A stretch of 64,000 nucleotides of DNA. Origin: Orientia tsutsugamushi str. Boryong. Its GTDB lineage: Bacteria > Pseudomonadota > Alphaproteobacteria > Rickettsiales > Rickettsiaceae. Numbering within the stretch: the stretch's first letter is position 1; each line of letters opens with the position of its first letter. This document shows, in pieces, positions 9,306 to 19,465 of the stretch. The DNA is taken from NCBI RefSeq assembly GCF_000063545.1, contig NC_009488.1, forward strand, positions 1,674,001-1,738,000, read 5' to 3'. The notes beneath the pieces are model-generated. The model had not been told where the DNA came from. It ran no database searches and saw only the letters and a program-made list of their open reading frames with translations. Position numbers and translations under genes: made by a program.

Positions 9306-10010
9306 ATGAGCAGATTATTAATGTTTATGATATTAATTAGTCATTTATCCACTGTTGATGCTTCACCAACAAGATTTTTATGGTACAATGATAAACATGG
9401 TCATGAGCTTGATGACTCTGCTGCTAATTCTAAGTTGATGAGTAGGCCTCATGACCAGAGAATCGAGGAATTAAAGGAGCGATTTAATCGAGCTTAGCGT
9501 ATAGCGCTGGATAATCCAACGCTCGAAAATGTGATTACAGCTCAAAGATTGCAGAAGCAAATCATGGAGAAGGCTCATAAGTTTGCTACTATGTGGCAAC
9601 TAGCTACTCTACTTGATTACCAACTGATTAATGCTAATGAGCCTGCTAATAGCTTACATAGAAAGCTATATCAAGAAAAATCAGAGCAAAAAAATGATTT
9701 CAAACTCAAAAACATTGCTAAAAACTGGGGATTGATTTTGCAAGTTAAACAAGATTGCTTGCTCTGTAAGGCCTTTATGCCTATTGTTCAGTGCTTTGCT
9801 AATAAATATGCATTTCAGTTGCTAGCTGTCAGTAAGAATAATGAGTTGCTTAATAAACTAAATCCTAAGCATATTGTACCTGTATTATATTCAGTAGCTA
9901 GCGATGGTAAAAAAATATATGCAGTAGCTAGAGGCATAATCTCTGAAGATAAAATTATCGACAATATTCTAGCAATCGATAGATATTATCATAAGTTGGA
10001 GACTACATGA
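9306..10010 (+). pseudogene. traF: TraF (thioredoxin-like) interrupted by an in-frame TAG
   Basis: TraF is a periplasmic thioredoxin-fold protein of the F-type system. A signal peptide (MSRLLMFMILISHL...DA) is followed by the family's W-Y-N-D-...-ERFNRA segment. A TAG at 9495-9497 interrupts it and the same frame then continues as RIALDNPTLENV to residue about 234. The thioredoxin-like region keeps a CLLC pair (QDCLLCKAF). One nonsense change is the only lesion seen. It overlaps traH by ATGA. Confidence 0.85.
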
Positions 10011-11307
10011 GCACCAAAATCAGAGTTTATGCCATTACAATGCTATTATTGCTACAAGCTCCAGTATCACTAGCTTGGAATATCGAAAACGTATTTCAAG
10101 GAATGAGTATTAATGTCACAAGATCTGGATCATATCAAGATCAAGCGGCTGGATATTATGCGGCTGGCGGATTATCTGCCAGAACAAGCCAAACATCATT
10201 TCAGCCATTTGCTATAACTCCACCATCTTTAAACATGAGCTGTAGCAGTATTGATGCCTATCTTGGTAGCTTCTCTGTTATTTCTGGAGAAGAATTAGTT
10301 CAATTGATGAAAAACATTGGTTCTCAAGCTAAAGTCTATGCTTTTTCATTAGGATTAAAAACATTTGCTCCACAGATTGAGAACGCTCTCAAGGACTTAC
10401 GTAATCTAGCAATGGAGATGAATCAATTTGCCAAAGGAGATTGTGAATTAACAAAAGCATTATTTGCTACAGCTTTACCAAAGAACTGGGCTATGAGAGA
10501 AGCTGTTTGCCGTGATATACAGTCACAAAGCGGGTTTGATTATTTTGCTGCTGGTAAAAAATGTCGTAATGATTTAGCCCAAAAACAAGCTCTGCGACAA
10601 GCACAAAATAAGGATTCAGAGTTATGCTGGATGATTATAACATCTTCACTAAAGCAGCAGCAAAGGTTGGAATACCATCAAATATGCGTGATTCAATCAT
10701 GTCTATGACTGGCACTATCGTGGTTACAAACAATAATGTGTACTTTTTTGACTCCTTAGCTCAGGATGAAAAAAGTTGGATTAGTCATTTAAAAGGTGGA
10801 GAATCAGCTTCAATTTACAGCTGTGATAGTGTTAGTTGCCTGCATCCAAGCCTACAACGAAATATCACAATATCACCAGAGCAGTCTTATGCAGGTAAAG
10901 CTAAGCAAAAATTGACTGATCTAAAAAATAAGTTTGATAAGAATTCTGAATATAGCAACTCTGAGATAGCCTTTTTATCTTCGATTGGAGATATATTTCC
11001 AATTTATGATTATATCACATTAGAAGCTATTTCTGGAGTCACAATTTTAGAGATCTCATCAGAATTAATAGCTAGCTATACATTAGTTCAGCATTTGAAG
11101 GAAGTAATCACCGAAATACGTAGAGCCGTTACTTCACTAGGTGCTAAGCAAGTTTCGAATGAACATTTAGAAAGATATTTGAAGGAATTGAATCGAGTAC
11201 AACTTTTTGCAAATGAAAAATGGACTAGCCTACAAACCGATGCAAGTCGAATAGATAAAAGGGCTAGATTAATAGAGCAGCATTTAATAGCGAAGGAGAA
11301 AAGTTAA
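10007..11307 (+). pseudogene. traH: TraH pilus-assembly protein, single frameshift
   Basis: TraH works with TraF and TraW in pilus assembly. The first frame runs from a signal peptide (ending SLA) through GMSINVTRSGSYQDQAAGYY and the Cys-containing middle to about 10620. The frame then changes and continues as MLDDYNIFTKAAAKVG to KEKS at 11307, with a coiled-coil C-terminus. The two parts together match the family length (about 430-450 residues). The stop overlaps the next ATG as TAATG. Confidence 0.85.
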
Positions 11308-12577
11308 TGGATTACGTAATATACACATTTGGTGGTGGAGATCTGTTATGGCATGTGTTTAATGGCATAGGCAGAGGTCTTTGCTTCAAATAGCGAATAC
11401 TTCACTCCAGTGGGTCACTTAGCCTTGACTATTGGTGGCATATGGGCTGCTACTAGGGCTATTTTTAGAGGAAATATCGGCATCTTTGCTATGGGAATGG
11501 TTTTTTCCATCGATATTTATTTTTACGCTGTTATTTGCCCCCAAATCTACTGTTTGGCTGAAGGATGAAGTATCAATGAGTGCGCCAGTAAAGGTTGATA
11601 ATATTCCCATAAGTATTGCAATGTTTGCTTCTCTTTCATCGCAAACGAGTTACTTTGTATCTAAAATTGATGACTTTTTTGCTAAAAATGCTGAATTAGT
11701 CTTGTCTGAAGCGTTGAAGCTATATCAGGATGACAAAGATATCATAAAACTAATTCATACAATCATTTACTCTGATAATAGACAATTTGTAAAAGCTTTT
11801 AGAAACACCGCTGTATCAGGCATTATAAGCGAAAGCGCGCCTGAAACTTCTGCAGGAATTCAATCTACTCTTGGAAAGAATATTACTTCGCTACAATATT
11901 TAAAGCCTGGAGGTAATTTTAGCATCAAGGAATGGTTTAGTAATTCTGCTGAAACTGGATGGTTATTTATCACAGCTAACCCAAGTCAAAGAGCTACTTT
12001 ACGCCCACTTATTTCAGCCTGGATAAGCATAGCTATCAAGGCTTTGATGTGTAGAAATCCTAATCATGATAACAAAAACATGTGGTTTATACTTGATGAA
12101 CTTCCAGCTCTACAAAAAGTTTCGTCTTTACCAGTTGCTTTAGCTGAAAGTAGAAAGTATGGAGGTTGCTTTGTTGCTGGATTGCAGAATATTCATCAAT
12201 TAGAAGCAATATATGGTTCTGCTGAATGCGCTTCTATGCTGGATTTGTTTAATAGTAAATTTATTTTTCGAGTTAGCGATCAGGTTACAGCTTATAAATC
12301 AGCATTAACACTAGGTGAGGAAGAAATTATTGAAACTCAAGAGAACTTGTCATATGGATCAAATACTATGAGAGATGGAGTAAATATGAATAATGTTGAG
12401 CGTAAAAAGCTTTTAGTTATGCCATCTGAAATTATGAATCTACCAGACCTTACATGTTATGTAAAGCTTGTTGGTAACTTTCACATCACAAAACTAACTA
12501 TGAAGCTACAAAACTTAAATATAGCATATGTTTGGGGATATACATTGCTCAAAAAACTTAAGTTAGTGAATTATTAA
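11307..12577 (+). pseudogene. traG-traD deletion fusion
   Basis: The first about 120 codons are the N-terminus of TraG (MDYVIYTFGGGDLLWHV..., then the membrane segments and SMSAPVKVDNIPISIAMF), with frame changes near 11372 and at an extra G near 11500. Around 11670, after SSQTSYFVSKI, the frame runs without a stop into the TraD coupling ATPase from EALKLY onward. TraD features present include TGWLFITANP, the Walker B-like MWFILDELPAL and GLQNIHQLEAIYG. The Walker A half of TraD and most of TraG are deleted. The ORF from about 11500 to 12577 is open, but without Walker A it cannot be a working ATPase. Confidence 0.8.
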
Positions 12578-12578
12578 T

Positions 12579-13490
12579 TCAAGAATTATCCATGCTAACT
12601 TTTAAATTAACCACTTCTTCGTTTGATAACCCAGTATTTTCAGCAATAAATTCAACTGAAAAGCCAGCTTTTAATAAGTTCCTTGCAAGCCCTTGTGCAG
12701 CTTCAGCTCTGCCTTTAGCTATGCCTTCATCAATATATTTTGCAGCAATAGTTCTCATAATATTACCTTTTTCTTCTTCAGATAAATACTTAGCCAGAAT
12801 CTGCTCTAATTCTGGTTGCTGATTCTCTAGTAATTTAGTATCAGTATACCATAAAAATGATCTTAGGTAAACATAACCTTTTTCTTTATCAAGTATTAAA
12901 ACATGTTTGAAGTTTATTAGAAACTCTTGCCAAAGCTTTAACATATCTCGTTGATGAATGTGTTTTAGCATATATTCGAGCATTCCGATATGCTTTTTCC
13001 TAATAATTTCATCATTCGACATACTTTGCAAATCGACTAATTGATAGTCAGAGGTCATTAATTGCTTAGCTATCATTGAATCGGTAAATAAATCCCACAA
13101 ATTTCTAGGTGCGTTGTAGACTTCTTTGCCGTTATAGATCACTAAATTATACACTAATGGTAATTTAGTTTTTTCTTTCTTATGCCTTTCGCACAATAAC
13201 AATGTGTATCTCCATAACCGCAGAGCTGTCCAATAATCAACGGTTGATTGAGCTTCAATTAATATATAAATAAAAGCATTGCCATGCTTTTTGGTTGCAA
13301 CTTTATAGACGATATCGCTATATTTTTTTAACGATTCTTCTATATAACTTTCTTGCTCTACTTTTATTTTTGATAAATCTATTAAACTCTTGAAATCACT
13401 TGGTAAATAATACTCTAGAAATTCTTGTGCAGCCACTGGATCGCTCATGATTGTCTTTGCCAATGAATCATGCTTTAATTTTTTTGTCAT
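12579..13490 (-). CDS. Rpn family recombination-promoting nuclease (PD-(D/E)XK)
   Basis: Rpn proteins are Mg-dependent endonucleases often annotated as transposases; in E. coli they promote RecA-independent recombination. The 303-residue product has the family start (HDSLAKTIMSDPVAAQEFL), the catalytic motif pair SDIVYK ... YILIEAQST (Asp, then Glu and Gln) and a C-terminal helical segment with GIAKGRAEAAQGLARNLL. No lesion is visible. It is convergent with the traG-traD remnant, with only one base between the two. It is a common RAGE passenger. Confidence 0.85.
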   Translation of the reverse strand: MTKKLKHDSLAKTIMSDPVAAQEFLEYYLPSDFKSLIDLSKIKVEQESYIEESLKKYSDIVYKVATKKHGNAFIYILIEAQSTVDYWTALRLWRYTLLLCERHKKEKTKLPLVYNLVIYNGKEVYNAPRNLWDLFTDSMIAKQLMTSDYQLVDLQSMSNDEIIRKKHIGMLEYMLKHIHQRDMLKLWQEFLINFKHVLILDKEKGYVYLRSFLWYTDTKLLENQQPELEQILAKYLSEEEKGNIMRTIAAKYIDEGIAKGRAEAAQGLARNLLKAGFSVEFIAENTGLSNEEVVNLKVSMDNS

Positions 13491-13540
13491 ATTTTTCAGC
13501 CTATAGTTTTTTTTATAAAAAATGCTGCGTCATACTCTGC

Positions 13541-15343
13541 CTAGTGTTTCAGACATAATCTTGGTTGTATATTAGTTTGTATGGATTTATTCTTTTCATT
13601 AAGTTTTCTTATTTCAGGGCTGATAATATTTCTAACAGCATATAATCCTTGAGTTTTTAATACATTATTGAAGTCATTTTTGACTGTACAGACTACTGCT
13701 TCCTTATCCTCTAGAACTTTTTCAGCTTTTTCAGTATTTACGTCATTTTTAACTGCTAGAATGATCTTTTCTTTTGAGGCAGGATTATAGTTTTGCAAAT
13801 TTTGGGCTTCAATGGCACATAAGATTTTTCCTTCGACTCCAGCATGTTTAATGCTTAGAGCAGTTTCAATATTCTCTGTAAGAATTGTTATAGAAGAGTA
13901 GTCTGAATTTTGTTGAGCAATTTCAACAAATGATCCACTAATTGTACCAACAGAATTTTCAGCTGCATCCGCTTTATTACATGTTTTTGAATTCAAGGCT
14001 AATATCTTAGCTCCAGTAATTTCATCTTTGTCATTTTTAACAAAAATAGTGAGTGCAGGCCAGGATTTTTGAGTCTCTTCATCAAAAACCATATTTGCTC
14101 TTAAATTAGGATTGTCAAAGATTTTTGAACTATAAATTTCTGTATGATTTTCTAAAAATTTGTTGACTGTTGTTACTTCCGCATTAGCTTTTTCCTTTTT
14201 GTTATAGTCGTATAGGGGCAAAGATTTTGCATATAATTCTTTAACGTCACTTTGATTAGGTATTTCAGATGATTTATTTTGTATTTCGTTCAATTTAATA
14301 AGTTTGGCAATTTCAGGTATTATAATCTGTCTAATAGCTTCAGCCCCATGAATTTGTAATAGGTCGTTGAAATCACCTTCTTGTGTTGGCATCACTTTTA
14401 ACACCTTTGCTCCACTATTTTCGAGTGTTTTTTTCGCTTTATCAACAGTATTCATTGTTATAGAATTTTGTCCATCATTATCTGCCGCTATGATTATGTT
14501 TTCTCCTTCAAATGGTTGATAGTTCTTGAAATTATGTATGCCAATAGCAGCGATAATTTTTCCATTAATTCCTGCTTGTTTTAGACTTAAAGCTGTTTCA
14601 ACGCCTTCTGTTATAATTGTTATAGGCGAATCATGTGGTGCCAATGGAGTAATTCTAACAAACGATTCGCTAATTTTGCCAAAAGCCCTCCTAGGGACTG
14701 AAATATCTGCCTTATCGCACGTTTGCGAATTCAAATATACAACTTGTACACCAGTAATTTTACCTTTCGCATTTCTTGAAAATGCTGAAAATGCTGGATA
14801 ATTTTCATTCGTTTCTCTATCAAGAATTACACTTGCTCTCAAGTCAGAATTCATTGTAAAACAATCAATTCCTCTATGTTGTTCAAGATATCTTTTTACG
14901 ATTTGAACTTCAGTATTATTAGTAAAATATAATGGAGAAGACTGATTATAAAAGTATTGAACTTTTCGAATTTTAGCTAGCTCATTTTGAGTGGCTTCTT
15001 TATGTACCTGCCGAGGATAAGACTCATTATAAGTTGACATTCCTACTATGCTTGTTAGATATTCCTTAGCTCTAACAAAATCACCGCCACGTTCTTTTCT
15101 AGCTAAGTCAAATAAATCTCCACCTTCGCCAGAACTAAAGTCATACCATTTTCCAGCATGCTTGCCACTAGTATTGACGACAATTTTCCCTTTATCTCCC
15201 CAACGTGTCTCTCCACGTCTTGATAAATGTTTATTAGGCTCTCCAAGCAAATCACATGCTATGGTTTCTGCATGAGAAGCTATTCTGTCTCTCAATTCTT
15301 CCATTAAATTATGATTGTTTGAATTATTGATTTTATCAGTCAT
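13541..15343 (-). CDS. Primase/Toprim-like protein with a duplicated, degenerate second Toprim unit
   Basis: The start is ATG 15343 with GGTGAGG six bases upstream. The N-terminal region (about 1-115) resembles the zinc-less TraC/DUF7146 primase module (GKWYDFSSGEGGDLFDLA). It is followed by a Toprim domain with the acidic residues of the fold: ITEGVETALS (Glu) and IAADNDGQNS (Asp-x-Asp). A second homologous unit follows: its first motif reads LTENIETALS but the Asp-x-Asp motif is degraded to AVKNDVNT. The two units share the NNFLEN-like, LNSKTCNKAD and FND motifs. It lies downstream of traA on the same strand and may be the detached primase part of a TraA-type relaxase. Confidence 0.72.
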   Translation of the reverse strand: MTDKINNSNNHNLMEELRDRIASHAETIACDLLGEPNKHLSRRGETRWGDKGKIVVNTSGKHAGKWYDFSSGEGGDLFDLARKERGGDFVRAKEYLTSIVGMSTYNESYPRQVHKEATQNELAKIRKVQYFYNQSSPLYFTNNTEVQIVKRYLEQHRGIDCFTMNSDLRASVILDRETNENYPAFSAFSRNAKGKITGVQVVYLNSQTCDKADISVPRRAFGKISESFVRITPLAPHDSPITIITEGVETALSLKQAGINGKIIAAIGIHNFKNYQPFEGENIIIAADNDGQNSITMNTVDKAKKTLENSGAKVLKVMPTQEGDFNDLLQIHGAEAIRQIIIPEIAKLIKLNEIQNKSSEIPNQSDVKELYAKSLPLYDYNKKEKANAEVTTVNKFLENHTEIYSSKIFDNPNLRANMVFDEETQKSWPALTIFVKNDKDEITGAKILALNSKTCNKADAAENSVGTISGSFVEIAQQNSDYSSITILTENIETALSIKHAGVEGKILCAIEAQNLQNYNPASKEKIILAVKNDVNTEKAEKVLEDKEAVVCTVKNDFNNVLKTQGLYAVRNIISPEIRKLNEKNKSIQTNIQPRLCLKH

Positions 15344-15501
15344 ACAGAACCTCACCTTCGCTAAATTTATTTGTATTTTTACCGTTTAAATGGTATAATA
15401 TTTTTGCTGAGTGATTGTTGAGATAGTATTTCTGTTAACGAATCTCTCTAAGTTTCAGGACTTTCGCATTCTGCTTAGCAAAGTCGTATTTTTATTACCC
15501 T

Positions 15502-15522
15502 TGAGCTGCTCTATGCAGCTCA
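15502..15522. terminator. Stem-loop after traA
   Basis: An 8-bp perfect stem (TGAGCTGC/GCAGCTCA) with a 5-nt loop, 3 bases after the traA stop. It is not followed by a clear U-run in either direction, so it may act as a transcript end or stabiliser rather than a strong terminator. Confidence 0.45.
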
Positions 15523-15524
15523 TT

Positions 15525-17993
15525 TTACCTTCGAATACTAATTCTTGGATTTTGTTGTTCAGGCTTTGTGTTGATTTTTTCTGTAGTTGAAATATCGTTT
15601 GCGGTCTTTGTAGCCTTTAATTCATTATTTGGACTTATTTCTGATTTTCTTATATCATTAACTATATTAGGTTGTTCGATCTTAATGTCAGCTAATTGCT
15701 CTGGTTTTTTATCGTACTGATAATATTTAGCGTTTTTATGAAATCTGTCTCCTACATCAGTTACTATAGACTTAAACCAACCACAAATTTTACTTAAAAT
15801 AGTTGGATTTTCTTTATTTAAATCTTCATTAGTTTTTAAGTTTATGCTTGCTGATTTATCATTTGGTCTGCTAAGCTGATTTATTAAGCTGTTAATGCTT
15901 CTAGTTGCTTCCTTATTGCAATATAGCTGTAATTTCTCTATATGCCTTGTCATAGCTACGTATGAGCTGCTTATATTACTTACTCCATTATGTAAAACGT
16001 ATACATCTTTTATAGAAGCTCCCTGGGCCTTATAAACAGTACTTGCATAACCATGTTTAAATTGTATTTTGCTTGGGTCAAAACTCACATCTTGTCCTGC
16101 ATCTGTCTTAGCTACAAATTCATTTTTATTAACCGAAGTTAAAGTTGCAAATTCACTATTTTGTATTTGTAAATCCTTATCGCTTTTTTGAAATACAATT
16201 CGATCTCCAGCCATGTAGGACTCTTTCCTTCCAGCTATTGAACGCCTATATTCTGTGCCTTGTAGCGTGCCATTAGCTTTTAACAAAGATCTAATACTTG
16301 AATTAAGAATGTCTACCTCTTTATTACGTACTGTAATTACCAATTTTTCATGTAGCTTAAACTTGCTTAGACTCCAGTTGTATCTTAACTTACTCATTGA
16401 GTCCTGCAACGTATTATCAAACTTAATACATTTATTTTGTCTCAGTAATGTTATACCGCTTAAAATATTACTCTCAGCAAACTTTGTTGCTGCTTCTCTA
16501 CTCCAGTTTTCACTTTGTCTTCGAATATTCACTAAAACATGTGAACTGAAAATATTACTCAGCATCTCAAACATTCCGCCTCTTTCTATTGAAGCTAACT
16601 GCTTTTCATCTCCAGCAAGTATCAGTTGACAATTATTGTTTCTAACTACTCTAAACAGCTCTGCATATTCTCTAGTAGCAACCATTCCAGCTTCATCTAC
16701 TACTATTAAACTGTCTCTAGTAACGCTATTTTTATATAAAAATCCTTTTATTGTATCACATTTCTGGTAGCCATTATCCTTCAGCACTGATATAGCCTTA
16801 TGTGTAGGAGCAAGTCCAATAACATTTTGTCTACGATTTGTTGCAATTTTATATGCTTTTGCTAAAACAGTGGATTTACCTGTTCCAGCTCTTCCTCTTA
16901 GTATTCTAACTCCACTATTACTAAGCAAAATACGTCGTAGAGCATGTTTTTGCTCTTCACTAACACTTGTTAAGCTTTCGATATCGTTTTTAAGATGATA
17001 AATATCATTGTAATAAGCTTGAGTATCGATTTTATTAGCTATTCTTATTATTCTTGCTTCCTCATCTCTAACCTCAGTTGTCGTAAAATATTTACTACTT
17101 TCACCATCATCATGATATAACTCTAGTATTCTATTTGAACTAAGCACTTGCTGAACTAACAGTTCTCTTGCTGTTAGGTCTGGTATATCTTTCACGGCTT
17201 TTTCAATATCATGCTTAGTAAAAATAGATTTGTAATGTGTTATAGAATCCGTTATTACATCAACATCATTAATAATCTTCAAATGAGCCTCTTTACGTAA
17301 CTCATTTTCATTTGCAACTTCATTAATTAAACCCCTAATTCTAGTAGGTCCAATATGCTCTTGCGGAACTGTACTTATCTTATCAACTCTATTTGTTAAG
17401 CCTAATTTAGCAAAATATGCATTAATTATTTCCTTCACTTTTTCGTGAATCATCTCAGCTTCTGGAATAATAAATGCCTTACCTTTTGATGTTCTGAATT
17501 TAGGCTCCAAGTCAACAGCTTTACCACCTAATTCTTCGCCATTCTCTTTAAATCTTCTTGTAGTAACCAATATATGCACATGCCAGTTTTTATCTCCTCT
17601 ATGAGGCTTATGAATATCTATCTGTACTCCAAGACCATTTTTTACCCATTCCATTACATCAACTATTTGATGAGTTATTTCTATTCTATGCTCTAAATTC
17701 AATTCCTTATCGTCTGGCAGTGCTATTACGATATCCTTCAACAACTTACTGTTTCTTCGTTTTTCTGTTTGTTCCACCTCATTCATTAATCTTTGGACAT
17801 TCTTGAATTTTTGATTTACATAATCTGGTATCAGTACTGTATGATATACGTTATCTTTCTTATAAGAGAAGTTATACCTTATATTTGTCTGCTCATTTTT
17901 AACAATAGTTCTTGCATTATACGCTGCCTTACAACAACTATCTCCTCCTTTACTTCTACTTAAAAATTCAATCATTGCAAACTGTATAGCCAT
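15525..17993 (-). CDS. traA: Ti-type conjugal relaxase-helicase TraA
   Basis: TraA nicks oriT and unwinds the transferred strand. The N-terminal MobA/MobL relaxase (about 1-230) has SRSKGGDSCCKAAYNAR and the metal-binding NWHVHIL motif. The C-terminal part is a superfamily 1 helicase: Walker A GRAGTGKST, Walker B VVDEAGM, AGDEKQL, YKAQG and YVAMTRH. ATG 17993 (MAIQFAMIEF) is preferred over the upstream GTG 18011. At about 822 residues it has no frameshift. A 130-bp fragment of another traA copy is at 45113-45242. Intact relaxase beside a ruined mating-pair operon suggests mobilisation could outlast self-transfer. Confidence 0.92.
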   Translation of the reverse strand: MAIQFAMIEFLSRSKGGDSCCKAAYNARTIVKNEQTNIRYNFSYKKDNVYHTVLIPDYVNQKFKNVQRLMNEVEQTEKRRNSKLLKDIVIALPDDKELNLEHRIEITHQIVDVMEWVKNGLGVQIDIHKPHRGDKNWHVHILVTTRRFKENGEELGGKAVDLEPKFRTSKGKAFIIPEAEMIHEKVKEIINAYFAKLGLTNRVDKISTVPQEHIGPTRIRGLINEVANENELRKEAHLKIINDVDVITDSITHYKSIFTKHDIEKAVKDIPDLTARELLVQQVLSSNRILELYHDDGESSKYFTTTEVRDEEARIIRIANKIDTQAYYNDIYHLKNDIESLTSVSEEQKHALRRILLSNSGVRILRGRAGTGKSTVLAKAYKIATNRRQNVIGLAPTHKAISVLKDNGYQKCDTIKGFLYKNSVTRDSLIVVDEAGMVATREYAELFRVVRNNNCQLILAGDEKQLASIERGGMFEMLSNIFSSHVLVNIRRQSENWSREAATKFAESNILSGITLLRQNKCIKFDNTLQDSMSKLRYNWSLSKFKLHEKLVITVRNKEVDILNSSIRSLLKANGTLQGTEYRRSIAGRKESYMAGDRIVFQKSDKDLQIQNSEFATLTSVNKNEFVAKTDAGQDVSFDPSKIQFKHGYASTVYKAQGASIKDVYVLHNGVSNISSSYVAMTRHIEKLQLYCNKEATRSINSLINQLSRPNDKSASINLKTNEDLNKENPTILSKICGWFKSIVTDVGDRFHKNAKYYQYDKKPEQLADIKIEQPNIVNDIRKSEISPNNELKATKTANDISTTEKINTKPEQQNPRISIRR

Positions 17994-18286
17994 CTCAACA
18001 CCAATTCTCACCTGAGTTTTAAGTTAGCATGGTTTTTTTGATTTTGCTAGCACAAACTTCTTTTTTTTAACACTCAATCGGCTAATGAGTGCTCATTTTT
18101 TAGCAGTAAACTTTCAAGTTTACATATTGCGTATAAGCTTATTCTTTAATGAAGCTTCTAACCTGAATTCACGTTTTTTTGACTATAATTATTTGATGTT
18201 GGTTTGGCAGGTGCGGTTTTTTTCTTTACTGGAATTTTATTTTGATATATTCTTGCCTGATTTTTTTATCTTTCTGAATTACTAAC
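17994..18286. promoter_or_regulatory. Divergent traA-traD intergenic region, candidate oriT
   Basis: In Ti-type systems the nic site lies between the divergent traA and traC/D genes, and this 293-bp gap is the equivalent position. It contains a small inverted repeat (CACTCA/TGAGTG, 18071-18091) flanked by two T-rich runs. A short open frame at 18085-18285 has no ribosome site and looks like chance. No known nic consensus was recognised. Confidence 0.35.
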
Positions 18287-18742
18287 ATGGCAAATCTTAT
18301 GCAGCAAAAAATTACTCTCCAACAAAAAAAGGCTAAGCTAATCATGGATGAGGTTAACCTTAAAATTAAAGAACGTAAAATGCGTACTCGACGTCTTATC
18401 GAAATGGGTGGATTAGTTGCTAAGGCTAAGCTTGATCACTTATCAGCAAATACTTTATTTGGTGCAATTGTTTCACTAAAAGAAACTTTAACACAACATC
18501 CAAATGTTCAGAATCATTGGACTACAATCGGTAAAGATATTTTTGATAAAGAACAGCAAAATAAAGCTGCCGTGATTTTAAAATTTTCCTCTGAACCAGA
18601 CGAAAACACTAAGCTCCACATTCGCCTTCATGGCTTAAAATGGAATAGCTTTCACCAAGAATGGTGCGGCCATGTTAAGGATATTGAAGCCTTAAAGAAT
18701 GGCCTTCTTAATGTTCAATATAATCTAAAATTGGTATCCTGA
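18287..18742 (+). CDS. traD: Ti-type conjugal transfer protein TraD
   Basis: A small DNA-processing accessory protein transcribed away from traA, as in Ti plasmids and other RAGEs. The 151-residue product has a basic coiled N-terminus and the family signature RTRRLIEMGGLVAKAKLDHL (about 38-57). The C-terminal part (HIRLHGLKWNSFHQEWCGHV) is an extension common in Rickettsiales copies. No damage is visible. It should not be confused with the F-type TraD remnant at 11670-12577. Confidence 0.85.
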   Translation: MANLMQQKITLQQKKAKLIMDEVNLKIKERKMRTRRLIEMGGLVAKAKLDHLSANTLFGAIVSLKETLTQHPNVQNHWTTIGKDIFDKEQQNKAAVILKFSSEPDENTKLHIRLHGLKWNSFHQEWCGHVKDIEALKNGLLNVQYNLKLVS

Positions 18743-18836
18743 ATTGAAAATATTTAAGCAACAAAAAAGTTATTGCTAATTAGCTAGTATAATTTATAAA
18801 CTTATAATATAAACTTACTTAACAATAGGGTGATTT

Positions 18837-19385
18837 ATGTATAGTACTAATTTTTATCAAGCTGAATCTAGTAGCGAAAGTTCGATAAATATAGCGCAGC
18901 TAGCTACAACTTTTACATTAAAAAAAGAAGGCAATAATACTTTAATCTTGATTGGATGGAGTAATATTGAATATGCCAATATTATTCAACAAGTAAAATT
19001 GAATTGTAATAGAGAAAAAGAATCAGTTAGTTATCGTTATGTAGATAGTGATAGTAGTTATATAGCAATAGAATATCATGAGTACGCTGTACAAACATGC
19101 AATACATTATACGCAGTAGAAAACTTTAATTATGACCAACTTATGTCTGTAGTATTAAAGTATGATCATGAACCTCTTAATTATCAAAGACAAAAGTCAT
19201 TAGATAATAAGGATTTAACCATTGCATGTAATGATTTGAGTGAAAATCTACTAGAGCAATTAGATATATTCACTGATGACAATAGACTTGCCTATTATAG
19301 TGATAATATTCGTGTTCATAATTATGATCAATTTAAAGATTTTATAGGTGGTATATTATTAAGTGATGTTCCAGAAGAAAGATAA
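18837..19385 (+). CDS. Unknown 182-residue acidic protein
   Basis: Not recognised. ATG 18837 follows an excellent ribosome site (AGGGTG). The product is soluble and acidic, rich in Asp, Asn, Ser and Tyr, and has no signal peptide or membrane helix. It is convergent with the unknown membrane-anchored protein at 19466-20350. Both genes share the leader GGGTGATTTATG, which suggests common origin of the upstream region or similar translation control. Confidence 0.6.
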   Translation: MYSTNFYQAESSSESSINIAQLATTFTLKKEGNNTLILIGWSNIEYANIIQQVKLNCNREKESVSYRYVDSDSSYIAIEYHEYAVQTCNTLYAVENFNYDQLMSVVLKYDHEPLNYQRQKSLDNKDLTIACNDLSENLLEQLDIFTDDNRLAYYSDNIRVHNYDQFKDFIGGILLSDVPEER

Positions 19386-19465
19386 TACATGCAAATACTA
19401 CATGTATCTAATCTAGCATTAATAAGCATAAAGAGACACTCAAAGTTAAAGAAGGACGGGCATTA

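Noticed and set aside
9495-9497. Programmed read-through or recoded TAG in traF
   Set aside because: No recoding context is visible and neighbouring tra genes carry random frameshifts and deletions, so ordinary decay explains it.
18085-18285. Short plus-strand frame between traA and traD
   Set aside because: Phe/Leu-rich by AT composition, no ribosome site, and it lies in the likely promoter/oriT gap.
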